DNA of 14,372 nucleotides from NCBI GenBank assembly GCA_902513415.1, contig CABXMS010000014.1, positions 1-14,372 of the forward strand. Reading direction: 5' to 3'. Below the pieces are notes generated by a model, which saw only the letters and a program-made list of their open reading frames with translations, had not been told where the DNA came from and ran no database searches. The position numbers and the translations under genes were made by a program. Of this stretch, positions 7,579-14,372 are shown piece by piece (positions within the stretch are counted from its first letter, which is position 1; the number at the start of each line of letters is the position of its first letter). This stretch comes from an uncultured Pelagibacteraceae bacterium (GTDB taxonomy: Bacteria > Pseudomonadota > Alphaproteobacteria > Pelagibacterales > Pelagibacteraceae).

Positions 7579-10119
7579 ATGCTTAATCCTTTAAAAATAT
7601 TGTCAAAATTTATTAAATCAGGCAATGAAAAAGAGCTTGATAGAATTCAAAAAATTGTAACAAAAGTCAATGATTTTGAAAATAATATATCAAAACTACC
7701 AGAAAGTGACTTCAAACCAAAAACAGAAAAATTAATTGAAAAGGTAAAAAGTGGAACCTCACTTGATAATATCTTGCCTGAGGCTTTTGCTTTAGTAAGA
7801 GAAGCATCAAAAAGAGTAAACAATGAAAGACACTTTGATGTCCAAATTGTTGGGGGTGTAGCTCTCCATGAAAATAAAATAGCTGAAATGAAAACTGGAG
7901 AAGGAAAAACTTTAACTATTGTTCTTGCAGCTTATTTGAACGCCCTTGAAAAAAAAGGAGTGCATGTAGTTACTGTTAACGATTATTTGGCAAAAAGAGA
8001 TTGTTTAAATATGGGTAAAATATTTAAATACTTGGGTCTATCTACTGGCTACATTAACAATGAACAATCTGATGATGAAAGAAAAGCAAATTATAATTGT
8101 GATGTCACTTATGCAACTAATAGTGAGTTAGGATTTGATTATTTAAGAGATAATATGAAATTTTCATCTCAAACTATGGTTCAAAGAGGTCATAATTTTG
8201 CAATAGTAGATGAAATTGATTCCTGCTTGATTGATGAAGCTAGAACACCATTAATTATTTCTGGTGCAGTAGAAGATAAAAAAAGTCAGTATGAAGTAGT
8301 CGATAAACTGATTAATAATTTAAATAAAGAAAGTTTTGAAATTGATGAAAAAGATAAAAATATTTTATTAACAAATAAAGGTATTGATGAGGTTGAAAAA
8401 ATATTCTCAAAAGCAGAAATTTTAAAAAACAATAATTTTTATGATCCCGAAAATATAAATTTAGTTCATCTTGTAAATCAATCTCTAAGGGCCAATCATT
8501 TATTTCAAAATGGAAGAGACTACATGGTTAAAGATGGACAGGTAATAATAATAGACGAACAAACTGGTAGACAGCTACCAGGCAGACGTTTTGGAGATGG
8601 ACTGCATCAAAGTATTGAAGCAAAAGAAAAAGTTGAAATTCATACAGAAAATCAGACAATGGCATCAATAACTTACCAAAATTATTTTAAACTTTATTCA
8701 AAAATTTCTGGATGTACTGGAACAGCTGTTACTGAATCTGAGGAATTTTTTGAAATTTATAATCTTCCTGTCTTGGTAATACCAACAAATAAAAAAATGA
8801 TTAGAAAAGATTGGAACGATCAAATATTTAGAACATCAATTGAAAAAGATAATGCAATAATTAATAAAATTACAGCCCACAATAAAGCCGGGCAACCCAT
8901 CTTGGTTTTTACTGCAAGTGTAAATAAGTCAGAACATTATTCAAATTTATTAAATAAAAAAAATATTAAACATGTAGTGCTAAATGCAAAAAATCATGAA
9001 AGTGAAGCAGAAATCATTGCAAATGCAGGTAAAAAATATTCTGTTATTATAACTACTAGTATATCGGGAAGAGGAGTAGATATTAAATTAGGGGGAAAAT
9101 CAAAAAATGAACAGGAAAATGATAAACAAGAAATTAAATCTTTGGGAGGATTATTTGTAATTGGTACAGAAAGAATGGAAAGTAGAAGAGTAGACAATCA
9201 AGCTAGGGGAAGATCAGGAAGACAAGGGGATGAAGGTAATTCAATTTTTTATGTCAGTCTTGAAGATGATTTAATGAGAATATTTGGTTCAGAGTCCATG
9301 AACAATATACTGGAAAAACTTGGACTGAAAGATGGAGAAAGCATAGATCATCCTTGGATAAATAAAGCTTTGGAAAGAGCTCAACAAAAAGTTGAGGCTA
9401 GAAATTTTGATATAAGAAAAACTCTTTTAAAATTTGATAATGTTCTTAATGACCAAAGACAGGTGGTATTTAAACAAAGAAATAATATAATTTTCAAAAA
9501 AGAAGCTTTGAATTATGCTGATGACTTTTTGGATGAAATAATTTCAAATTTAACAGAACATAAAAAAAAACACATAATTAGCTCAAAAAATAGTGATTTT
9601 ATAAACCAAATAAAGATTTTATCTGGAAAAGCATTTAACGACGATGAGATTAAATTATTAGAAGAAACTAATGCTGATAATTTTTCAAATAAAATAAAGG
9701 AAAGATTTAAATTAAAAAGAGATGAAAGAATAAAATTGCTTGGTTCAGATCAGGCAGAACAAATTGAAAAAACTATTTTTTTACAGTTAATTGATCAAAA
9801 TTGGAAAATGCACATACAATATCTAGAACAACTGAGACAAGTTATTGGGTTAAGGTCTTATGGCCAAAGAGATCCTCTAATAGAATATAAAAAAGAAGCA
9901 TTTACATTATTTGAGAATTTATTAAATAAATTAAAATCAGATTTAATCACAATACTATTTAATTTAAAAATATTAGAAAAAAAAGAAATCGCAAATCAAA
10001 ATCAAAATCAAATGAGTAAAAAAAATTTAGAAAGATTTGCTAACAAAAAAATAGGAAGAAATGAACCTTGCCCATGTAATTCTGGTAAAAAATTTAAGCA
10101 CTGTTGTGGGGCATTATAA
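7579..10119 (+). CDS. secA: Protein translocase ATPase SecA
   Basis: SecA is the motor that pushes unfolded preproteins through SecYEG at the cytoplasmic membrane. At 846 aa it is somewhat shorter than E. coli SecA (901), mainly in the C-terminal linker. Walker A is MKTGEGKT (104-111) and Walker B is VDEID (210-214), followed by LIDEARTPLIISG. The preprotein cross-linking and second helicase regions are intact (MIRKDWNDQIFRT, VLNAKNHESEAEIIA, GRSGRQGD). The helical scaffold shows VEARNFDIRK and LRQVIGLRSYGQRDP. The C-terminal zinc motif CPCNSGKKFKHCC (C831, C833, C842, C843) binds SecB and phospholipid in the family. Oddities: motif V reads TTSISGRGVDI (492-502) instead of the usual ATNMAGRGTDI; TERM replaces TERH; DNQA replaces DNQL. 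The ATG has no Shine-Dalgarno sequence. The stop overlaps accA's by 6 nt. Confidence 0.98.
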   Translation: MLNPLKILSKFIKSGNEKELDRIQKIVTKVNDFENNISKLPESDFKPKTEKLIEKVKSGTSLDNILPEAFALVREASKRVNNERHFDVQIVGGVALHENKIAEMKTGEGKTLTIVLAAYLNALEKKGVHVVTVNDYLAKRDCLNMGKIFKYLGLSTGYINNEQSDDERKANYNCDVTYATNSELGFDYLRDNMKFSSQTMVQRGHNFAIVDEIDSCLIDEARTPLIISGAVEDKKSQYEVVDKLINNLNKESFEIDEKDKNILLTNKGIDEVEKIFSKAEILKNNNFYDPENINLVHLVNQSLRANHLFQNGRDYMVKDGQVIIIDEQTGRQLPGRRFGDGLHQSIEAKEKVEIHTENQTMASITYQNYFKLYSKISGCTGTAVTESEEFFEIYNLPVLVIPTNKKMIRKDWNDQIFRTSIEKDNAIINKITAHNKAGQPILVFTASVNKSEHYSNLLNKKNIKHVVLNAKNHESEAEIIANAGKKYSVIITTSISGRGVDIKLGGKSKNEQENDKQEIKSLGGLFVIGTERMESRRVDNQARGRSGRQGDEGNSIFYVSLEDDLMRIFGSESMNNILEKLGLKDGESIDHPWINKALERAQQKVEARNFDIRKTLLKFDNVLNDQRQVVFKQRNNIIFKKEALNYADDFLDEIISNLTEHKKKHIISSKNSDFINQIKILSGKAFNDDEIKLLEETNADNFSNKIKERFKLKRDERIKLLGSDQAEQIEKTIFLQLIDQNWKMHIQYLEQLRQVIGLRSYGQRDPLIEYKKEAFTLFENLLNKLKSDLITILFNLKILEKKEIANQNQNQMSKKNLERFANKKIGRNEPCPCNSGKKFKHCCGAL
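9994..10011 (+). repeat. three-copy AATCAA hexamer in the secA linker
   Basis: Three exact tandem AATCAA units, in frame, encode Asn-Gln repeats at SecA residues 806-811, in the flexible linker before the zinc-binding tail. Copy-number change would keep the frame, so length variation here should be tolerated. Confidence 0.7.
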
Positions 10120-10128
10120 TAATAACGC
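10111..10128. terminator. imperfect dyad at the secA/accA convergent junction
   Basis: GCATTAT (10111-10117) and ATAACGC (10122-10128) flank AATA. In accA-sense RNA they pair as 7 bp with one G-U; in secA-sense RNA there is one A-C mismatch. The overlapping stops (10114-10119) lie in the left arm and loop. No U-tract follows on either strand, so terminator function is doubtful. Confidence 0.2.
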
Positions 10129-11223
10129 AAGAACTAAAACAATTGCTAAAATAGATATTGATATAAAATAAATTTTTGTGTTTTGGTAAATTTTATTTTT
10201 AATTTTTTCTAAAAAAGAGGTTTTTAGAGTTAAGCTTTCTTTAGTCTCGGAATTTTTTGTAAACCCTTTGTTTCTACCAATCGCTAAAAATTTATTTTTT
10301 CTTTGAAGAAAAATTTCTTCCTTACTCATATTCATATAATTTTCTAAATTTGAAGAAATTGAAGTTCTTACATTATGTAATATGATTTCTTTATCTCTGT
10401 GTGCGCCGCCCAAAGGTTCTGGGATAATCTCATCAATAATTTCTAAATCTAACAATTCTTTAGAAGTTAATTTCATTGCTTTTGCAGCTTCTAAGGTTTT
10501 TTTGGGATCTCTCCAAAGTATTGTTGCACATCCTTCTGGGGAAATTACAGAATATATCGCATTTTGTAACATTAAAACTTTATTTGATGATGCTAAAGCT
10601 ATAGCTCCGCCAGATCCTCCTTCTCCAATAATTATTGAAATAGTTGGAACCTTTAACTCCATGGAACACTCTATGGATTTAGCTATTGCTTCTGCTTGAC
10701 CTCTTTCTTCAGCTCCAACTCCGGGATAAGCACCAGGAGTATCTATAAAAATTATAACTGGGATATTAAATTTATCCGCTAGCTTCATAAGTCTTATTGT
10801 TTTTCTATAACCCTCTGGCTTCATCATTCCAAAATTTCTTTCAATTCTTGAATCCAAATCATCTCCTTTTTCTTGACCAATAACCAATACTGATTTTCCT
10901 TCAAATTTAGCAAAACCAGCGATTACAGATTTATCTTCCGAATAATATCTGTCTCCAGCCAAAGGAATAAAGTCTTCAAATAAATTGTTTATAAAAAATT
11001 TTGCCTTTGGTCTTTCTTCGTGTCTAGCAACTTGAGAAGTTTGCCACGGATCAAGATTTGAGTAAATTTCTTTTAGCTTAATATCTATTTGATTTTGTAT
11101 TTTTGAAATCTTGTCTGTATCTATTTCTGATAAACCTTCTTGATTGAATGGATCTTTTAATTGATCTAATTCAGCTTCTAGCTTTTTAATATCCGTTTCA
11201 AAATTTAGATAATTTTTCATCAC
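10114..11223 (-). CDS. accA: Acetyl-CoA carboxylase carboxyltransferase subunit alpha with C-terminal membrane-helix tail
   Basis: AccA, with AccD, transfers the carboxyl group from carboxybiotin to acetyl-CoA to make malonyl-CoA. The core (residues 1-318) is standard: LDPWQTSQVARHEERP, AGDRYYSEDKSVIAGFA, GRxxGDDLDSR-like GQEKGDDLDSRIERNFGMMKPEG, IDTPGAYPGVGAEERGQ, GEGGSGGAIAL, YSVISPEGCATILW and the usual C-terminal element RKNKFLAIGR (309-317). About 50 more residues follow: a Ser/Thr/Lys-rich linker, a basic stretch (LEKIKNKIYQNTK, 338-350) and a hydrophobic segment (IYFISISILAIVLVLALLL, 351-369) that reads as a C-terminal transmembrane anchor. E. coli AccA (319 aa) lacks this. The start may be GTG at 11223 or, more likely, the adjacent ATG at 11220 (MKNYLNFE). 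It is convergent with secA and divergent from glcB. accD is not in the window. Confidence 0.96.
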   Translation of the reverse strand: MMKNYLNFETDIKKLEAELDQLKDPFNQEGLSEIDTDKISKIQNQIDIKLKEIYSNLDPWQTSQVARHEERPKAKFFINNLFEDFIPLAGDRYYSEDKSVIAGFAKFEGKSVLVIGQEKGDDLDSRIERNFGMMKPEGYRKTIRLMKLADKFNIPVIIFIDTPGAYPGVGAEERGQAEAIAKSIECSMELKVPTISIIIGEGGSGGAIALASSNKVLMLQNAIYSVISPEGCATILWRDPKKTLEAAKAMKLTSKELLDLEIIDEIIPEPLGGAHRDKEIILHNVRTSISSNLENYMNMSKEEIFLQRKNKFLAIGRNKGFTKNSETKESLTLKTSFLEKIKNKIYQNTKIYFISISILAIVLVLALLL

Positions 11224-11232
11224 CTCATGTTT

Positions 11233-11238
11233 ATTATA
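11233..11238 (-). promoter_or_regulatory. candidate accA -10 box
   Basis: A perfect TATAAT occurs on the minus strand (11238-11233), 12 nt before the ATG at 11220. No good -35 lies 15-18 nt upstream. If used, transcription would start about 11227-11225, leaving a leader of only a few nucleotides. An AT-rich gap makes a chance match possible. Confidence 0.35.
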
Positions 11239-11292
11239 CCTAAAAAAGGCAATAAAGTGTTCTTAAAATAATTTAATTTAGGTAAAATGTTA

Positions 11293-11298
11293 TATAAT
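11293..11298 (+). promoter_or_regulatory. candidate glcB -10 box
   Basis: A perfect TATAAT lies 12 nt before the glcB ATG, preceded by TG at 11288-11289 (TGTTATATAAT). No -35 match to TTGACA is seen at normal spacing. Transcription would start about 11304-11306, giving a leader of about 5-7 nt, too short for a riboswitch. Confidence 0.38.
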
Positions 11299-11310
11299 TA
11301 ATATGAAAAA

Positions 11311-13485
11311 ATGGCTGAGAAATATATTAAAATAGAAAATTTATCTGTTTCTGAAAATCTACTAAATTTTGTGAATAGAGAACTATTACCTGGAATTAAA
11401 ATTAAAAAAAAGAATTTTTGGAATCAATTTGATAAATGTATCCACGAATTAGCACCAAAAAATAAAAGACTATTAGAATTAAGGGAAGAATTACAAAAAA
11501 AAATAGATGGCTGGCACAAAGATAGAAAAAATAAAAAAATCAATATAAAAAAATATCAAAAATTTTTAAAAAAAATTGGTTATTTAAAAAAATATGAAAA
11601 AAATTTCAAAATTAAAGCAAAAAAAGTAGACAAGGAAATATCAAATATTTGTGGTCCTCAACTAGTGTGCCCTGTTTCTAATGCAAGATTTTTATTAAAT
11701 GCTGCTAATGCGAGATGGGTAAGTTTATATGATAGCTTGTATGGCACAGATTTAATTCCGGAAACACATGGAGCTTTGAGAGGAAAAACATATAACCCGA
11801 TAAGAGGAAAAAAAGTAATTGATTATGCTCGTGGTCTATTAGACAAGTATATTCCTTTAAAAGATGAAAGTTGGAAATACTTAAAAAAAATTCCAGAAGT
11901 AAAAAATAATAAATTATATTTAAAATTAAAAAATCCCAAACAATTTATTGGTTATAATAAAAGATCAAATCAACTATCTTCTCTTTTATTCATAAATAAC
12001 AATCTTCATATAGAAATTTTGATTGATCAATCTGGTGAAATGGAAATTAATAATCCTGAGGGAAATCAAGATAAAATAAAAATACATGATATCATTCTGG
12101 AATCTGCTATTTCAACTATCTGTGATCATGAAGATAGTGTAGCCGCTGTTGATGCTGAAGACAAAGTTATTGGGTATAGAAATTGGTTGGGCTTAATGAA
12201 AGGTGATTTAAAAATAAAGTTTAATAAAAAAGGAAAAAATATTTTAAGAAAATTAAATTCTGATAAAAATTTTATATCCCCTAAAGGTAAAAAATTTAAA
12301 TTACAAGGTAGATCATTGCTATTAAATAGAAATGTTGGGCATCTTATGACTAATCCAGCTATTCTTTTAAAAGATGGTTCTGAATGTCCAGAGGGCATCC
12401 TTGATGCTTTTATTACATCACTTGCATGTCTTCATGATTTTAAAAAAAAGAGAAATTCCAAAACAAACTCTATTTACATAGTTAAGCCAAAAATGCATGG
12501 GCCAGATGAATGCTCATTTACTGATTTAATTTTTGAAAAAGTAGAAAAAATTTTAAAATTAAGAAAATATCAAATTCTTGTTGGTATAATGGATGAAGAA
12601 AGAAGGACTTCGGTAAATTTAAAGGAGTGCATTAGATCTTTAAAAAATAGAGTCTTCTTCATAAATACTGGATTTTTAGACAGAACAGGAGATGAAATTC
12701 ATACTTCGATGGAAGTAGGCCCAATGATAAAAAAAGGAGAAATGAAATCATCAAAATGGATAAAAGCTTACGAAAATAATAATGTAGATGTTGGTCTGTC
12801 TTGTGGATTTTCTGGCAAAGCACAGATAGGAAAAGGAATGTATCCGGCTCCAGACTTAATGGCAGATATGATGAAACAGAAAATCGGCCATCCATTAAGC
12901 GGGGCTAATTGTGCATGGGTACCTTCCCCTACAGCAGCAGGTCTACATGTTTTGCATTATCATGAGGTAGATGTGTTTGCTAAACAAAAAGAATTATTAA
13001 AAAGAAAACCTTCTAAACTTTCTGATCTTTTAACTATACCTATTACTGAAAGAACTAATTGGTCAATGGAAGAAATAAATAATGAGTTAAAAAATAATGC
13101 ACAGGGAATTTTGGGCTATGTGGTTAGATGGATAGATCAATCTGTTGGTTGTTCTAAAGTTCCTGATATAAATGGTATTGGCTTAATGGAAGACAGAGCT
13201 ACTTGCCGAATAAGCAGTCAACACATTGCTAATTGGCTATATCACGGTATATGCAGCAAAAAACAAGTTTTAGAAATTATGAAAAAAATGGCAAAAATTG
13301 TAGACAACCAAAATATTAAAGACCCTGCTCTAAAAGGAGAAGCTCCGTATCAACCCATGTCTGGAAATTTTGACAAATCAATATCATTTAAGGCCGCTTG
13401 TGAACTTATATTTCACGGAAGATCTCAACCTTCGGGATATACTGAACCTATTCTACACTTAAATAGACTGCTGAAAAAAAACTAA
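11311..13485 (+). CDS. glcB: Malate synthase G
   Basis: It condenses glyoxylate with acetyl-CoA to malate, the second glyoxylate-bypass step and a route for glyoxylate from glycolate or glycine. At 724 aa it matches the G isoform (E. coli 723). The N-terminus (VSENLLNFVNRELLPG) fits the family, supporting ATG 11311. Catalytic residues can be placed against E. coli: R340 in RNVGHLMTN, Mg ligands E429 (MDEERR) and D457 (GFLDRTGDEIHTS), C614 (VGCSKVP) and catalytic base D628 (MEDRATCR). CGFSGKAQIGKGMYPAPDLM and PSPTAAGLHVLHYHEVDV are also diagnostic. Residues 80-110 are unusually Lys-rich. It is divergent from accA by 87 nt and convergent with recR (4-nt stop overlap). Isocitrate lyase and glycolate oxidase genes are not in the window. 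No glycine riboswitch precedes it. Confidence 0.98.
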   Translation: MAEKYIKIENLSVSENLLNFVNRELLPGIKIKKKNFWNQFDKCIHELAPKNKRLLELREELQKKIDGWHKDRKNKKINIKKYQKFLKKIGYLKKYEKNFKIKAKKVDKEISNICGPQLVCPVSNARFLLNAANARWVSLYDSLYGTDLIPETHGALRGKTYNPIRGKKVIDYARGLLDKYIPLKDESWKYLKKIPEVKNNKLYLKLKNPKQFIGYNKRSNQLSSLLFINNNLHIEILIDQSGEMEINNPEGNQDKIKIHDIILESAISTICDHEDSVAAVDAEDKVIGYRNWLGLMKGDLKIKFNKKGKNILRKLNSDKNFISPKGKKFKLQGRSLLLNRNVGHLMTNPAILLKDGSECPEGILDAFITSLACLHDFKKKRNSKTNSIYIVKPKMHGPDECSFTDLIFEKVEKILKLRKYQILVGIMDEERRTSVNLKECIRSLKNRVFFINTGFLDRTGDEIHTSMEVGPMIKKGEMKSSKWIKAYENNNVDVGLSCGFSGKAQIGKGMYPAPDLMADMMKQKIGHPLSGANCAWVPSPTAAGLHVLHYHEVDVFAKQKELLKRKPSKLSDLLTIPITERTNWSMEEINNELKNNAQGILGYVVRWIDQSVGCSKVPDINGIGLMEDRATCRISSQHIANWLYHGICSKKQVLEIMKKMAKIVDNQNIKDPALKGEAPYQPMSGNFDKSISFKAACELIFHGRSQPSGYTEPILHLNRLLKKN

Positions 13486-13500
13486 TCATTTTTTTTTTCA
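13472..13500. terminator. A-tract/T-tract inverted repeat at the glcB/recR junction (likely bidirectional terminator)
   Basis: TGAAAAAAAA (13472-13481) and TTTTTTTTCA (13491-13500) form a perfect 10-bp dyad around a 9-nt loop containing both overlapping stops (13482-13485). Transcripts from either side would carry a stem ending in a T-run. The only G-C pair is at the base, so stem strength is low; both arms also encode Lys codons at the ends of the two proteins. Confidence 0.42.
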
Positions 13501-14099
13501 TGAAGTCCGTGCCTATTTTTAAACGCTGACAACAATGTTCCGTCATCTAAATTTTCAATCTCTCCTCCAATAGGCAATCCTTGGGCAAGCTTAGAAATTT
13601 TTACATCACATTTCTTTAAACTATCCTCAATATAAAATGCTGTTGTTTGACCTTCTACTGTAGCGCTAGTTGCCAAAATTACTTCTTCAATATTTTCTTT
13701 ATTTACTCTTTTTATTAATGAATCAATTAATAAGTCTTCTTTTCGATGGCTAGAAGAAGTTGAAATGGTTCCTCCAAGAATATGAAAATACCCTTCATAA
13801 ATACTTGAATTTTGGATGCTCCACTGGTCCGCTATATTTTCTACGACACATATTTTGTTATACTTTTTATTTATATTTTCGCAATTACCACATCCGAACT
13901 TGATTGATTTTAATGTTCCGCAAGACTGGCATCTTGATATATTTTTAAAAACATTATTTAATGTATCCAACATTGGCTTCATCAATTCATTTCGATTGTT
14001 AATTAACTTTAAGATAATTCTCCTTGCAGATTTAGGACCTAAACCTGGTAGTTTTGAAATTAATTTTATTAATTCATCTATTTCGTTAATATCTTGCAT
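13482..14099 (-). CDS. recR: Recombination mediator protein RecR
   Basis: RecR works with RecF/RecO to load RecA on SSB-coated single-stranded DNA at gaps. At 205 aa the length is normal. The helix-hairpin-helix LPGLGPKSARRI is at 17-28. The four-cysteine zinc finger is C57, C60, C70, C73 (CQSCG...CGNC). The Toprim domain starts near 83 with ICVVEN and includes YFHILGGTIS and ATSATVEGQTTAFYI; GLPIGGEIENLDDGTL is the conserved C-terminal part. It begins 3 nt after the ybaB stop, the classic ybaB-recR pairing, and has no Shine-Dalgarno sequence of its own, suggesting reinitiation. Its stop overlaps that of glcB. Confidence 0.97.
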   Translation of the reverse strand: MQDINEIDELIKLISKLPGLGPKSARRIILKLINNRNELMKPMLDTLNNVFKNISRCQSCGTLKSIKFGCGNCENINKKYNKICVVENIADQWSIQNSSIYEGYFHILGGTISTSSSHRKEDLLIDSLIKRVNKENIEEVILATSATVEGQTTAFYIEDSLKKCDVKISKLAQGLPIGGEIENLDDGTLLSAFKNRHGLHEKKND

Positions 14100-14102
14100 T
14101 AA

Positions 14103-14372
14103 TTATAAAGGCCATTTAAAACCAGGTATGCCAAACACATCGGTAGCTTTTGATATTTCTTCTGAGGTTTTTGTTTTCAATTTAGATTTAGCATTATTGT
14201 GTGCAGCAACAATTAAATCTTCAATAACTGATTTATCTTCATTTAAAATTTCTTGAGACAGATCTAATTTTACTATTTCCCCTTCTCCATTTAGAATTAA
14301 TTTTACAGAATTGCCGCCAGATATACCTTCTGCTTCAATCTTCTTAATTTTTTCCTGACTTTCCTTGACTTT
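14103..14372 (-). CDS. ybaB: YbaB/EbfC family nucleoid-associated protein, N-terminus missing
   Basis: This small dimeric DNA-binding protein is thought to shape the nucleoid and is usually encoded between dnaX and recR. The frame is open from base 14372 to a TAA at 14105-14103, giving 89 residues of a usual 105-110. It begins in the first helix (KVKESQEKIKKIEAEGISGG), followed by the family's GNSVKLILNGEGEIVKLDLS strand region, EILNEDKSVIEDLIVAAHNNA, and the C-terminal PGFKWPL, close to the usual GxxLPGF ending. The 3-nt gap to recR supports one transcript. About 18-20 N-terminal residues lie beyond the window. Confidence 0.93.
   Translation of the reverse strand, partial: KVKESQEKIKKIEAEGISGGNSVKLILNGEGEIVKLDLSQEILNEDKSVIEDLIVAAHNNAKSKLKTKTSEEISKATDVFGIPGFKWPL

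Noticed and set aside
10203..10217. Near-palindromic T-run/A-run inside the accA tail as a terminator
   Set aside because: The stem would have no stabilising G-C pairs and the sequence codes Lys/Phe-type residues in frame; homopolymer runs are frequent throughout the window.
11224..11310. Possible glycine riboswitch upstream of glcB
   Set aside because: The gap is too short for even one full aptamer plus expression platform, and no GGAGAG-like conserved core is present on either strand.
13816..14256. Plus-strand open frame of 146 codons across recR and ybaB
   Set aside because: It lies antisense to two well-supported genes whose proteins match known families; its Phe/Leu/Ser-rich translation is what the complement of AT-rich coding DNA gives.
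1..14372. Mobile elements, CRISPR arrays, tRNA or rRNA genes
   Set aside because: There are no direct-repeat arrays, transposase-like proteins or terminal repeats, and the largest stretch free of genes is the 87-nt accA/glcB gap, which leaves no room for them.

Overview
The window looks like chromosomal DNA from a streamlined, very AT-rich alphaproteobacterium, most plausibly a marine SAR11 (Pelagibacterales)-like lineage. The basis is strong A/T bias in every gene (Lys/Asn/Ile-rich proteins, homopolymeric A and T runs), genes packed end to end with stop codons overlapping, and genes typical of Alphaproteobacteria (DUF4167, DUF1178, ubiG beside lysC). This placement is inference; no rRNA or other taxonomic marker is present. 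I see no tRNA or rRNA gene, mobile element, CRISPR array, prophage or pseudogene.

Layout. (1) 2-310 (+): the C-terminal end of an M23 (LytM-type) peptidase. (2) 4952-307 (-): a tight five-gene run lysC, ispG, prfA, prmC, DUF4167, with junctions of 7 nt, TAATG overlap, ATGA overlap and 15 nt, likely one operon driven from the lysC-ubiG gap. (3) 5020-5748 (+): ubiG, divergent from lysC. (4) 7510-5745 (-): argJ then a DUF1178 zinc-ribbon protein. (5) 7579-10119 (+): secA, divergent from argJ. (6) 11223-10114 (-): accA, with an unusual C-terminal membrane-helix tail. (7) 11311-13485 (+): glcB, malate synthase G, divergent from accA. (8) 14372-13482 (-): the end of ybaB/ebfC followed by recR.

Functionally these are housekeeping genes: lysine/threonine/methionine precursor supply (lysC), isoprenoid precursors (ispG), translation termination and release-factor methylation (prfA, prmC), ubiquinone (ubiG), arginine (argJ), protein secretion (secA), fatty acid initiation (accA), glyoxylate use (glcB), recombinational repair (recR, ybaB) and cell-wall hydrolysis (M23).

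No new multi-gene system is evident. The points worth a second look are: AccA carries about 50 extra C-terminal residues ending in a hydrophobic helix; all four convergent gene pairs overlap at their stop codons, and each overlap sits in or beside a short inverted repeat; glcB has no room for, and no sign of, the glycine riboswitch reported upstream of malate synthase in Pelagibacter; SecA departs from consensus at several usually near-invariant helicase-motif positions; and almost no gene start has a Shine-Dalgarno sequence.
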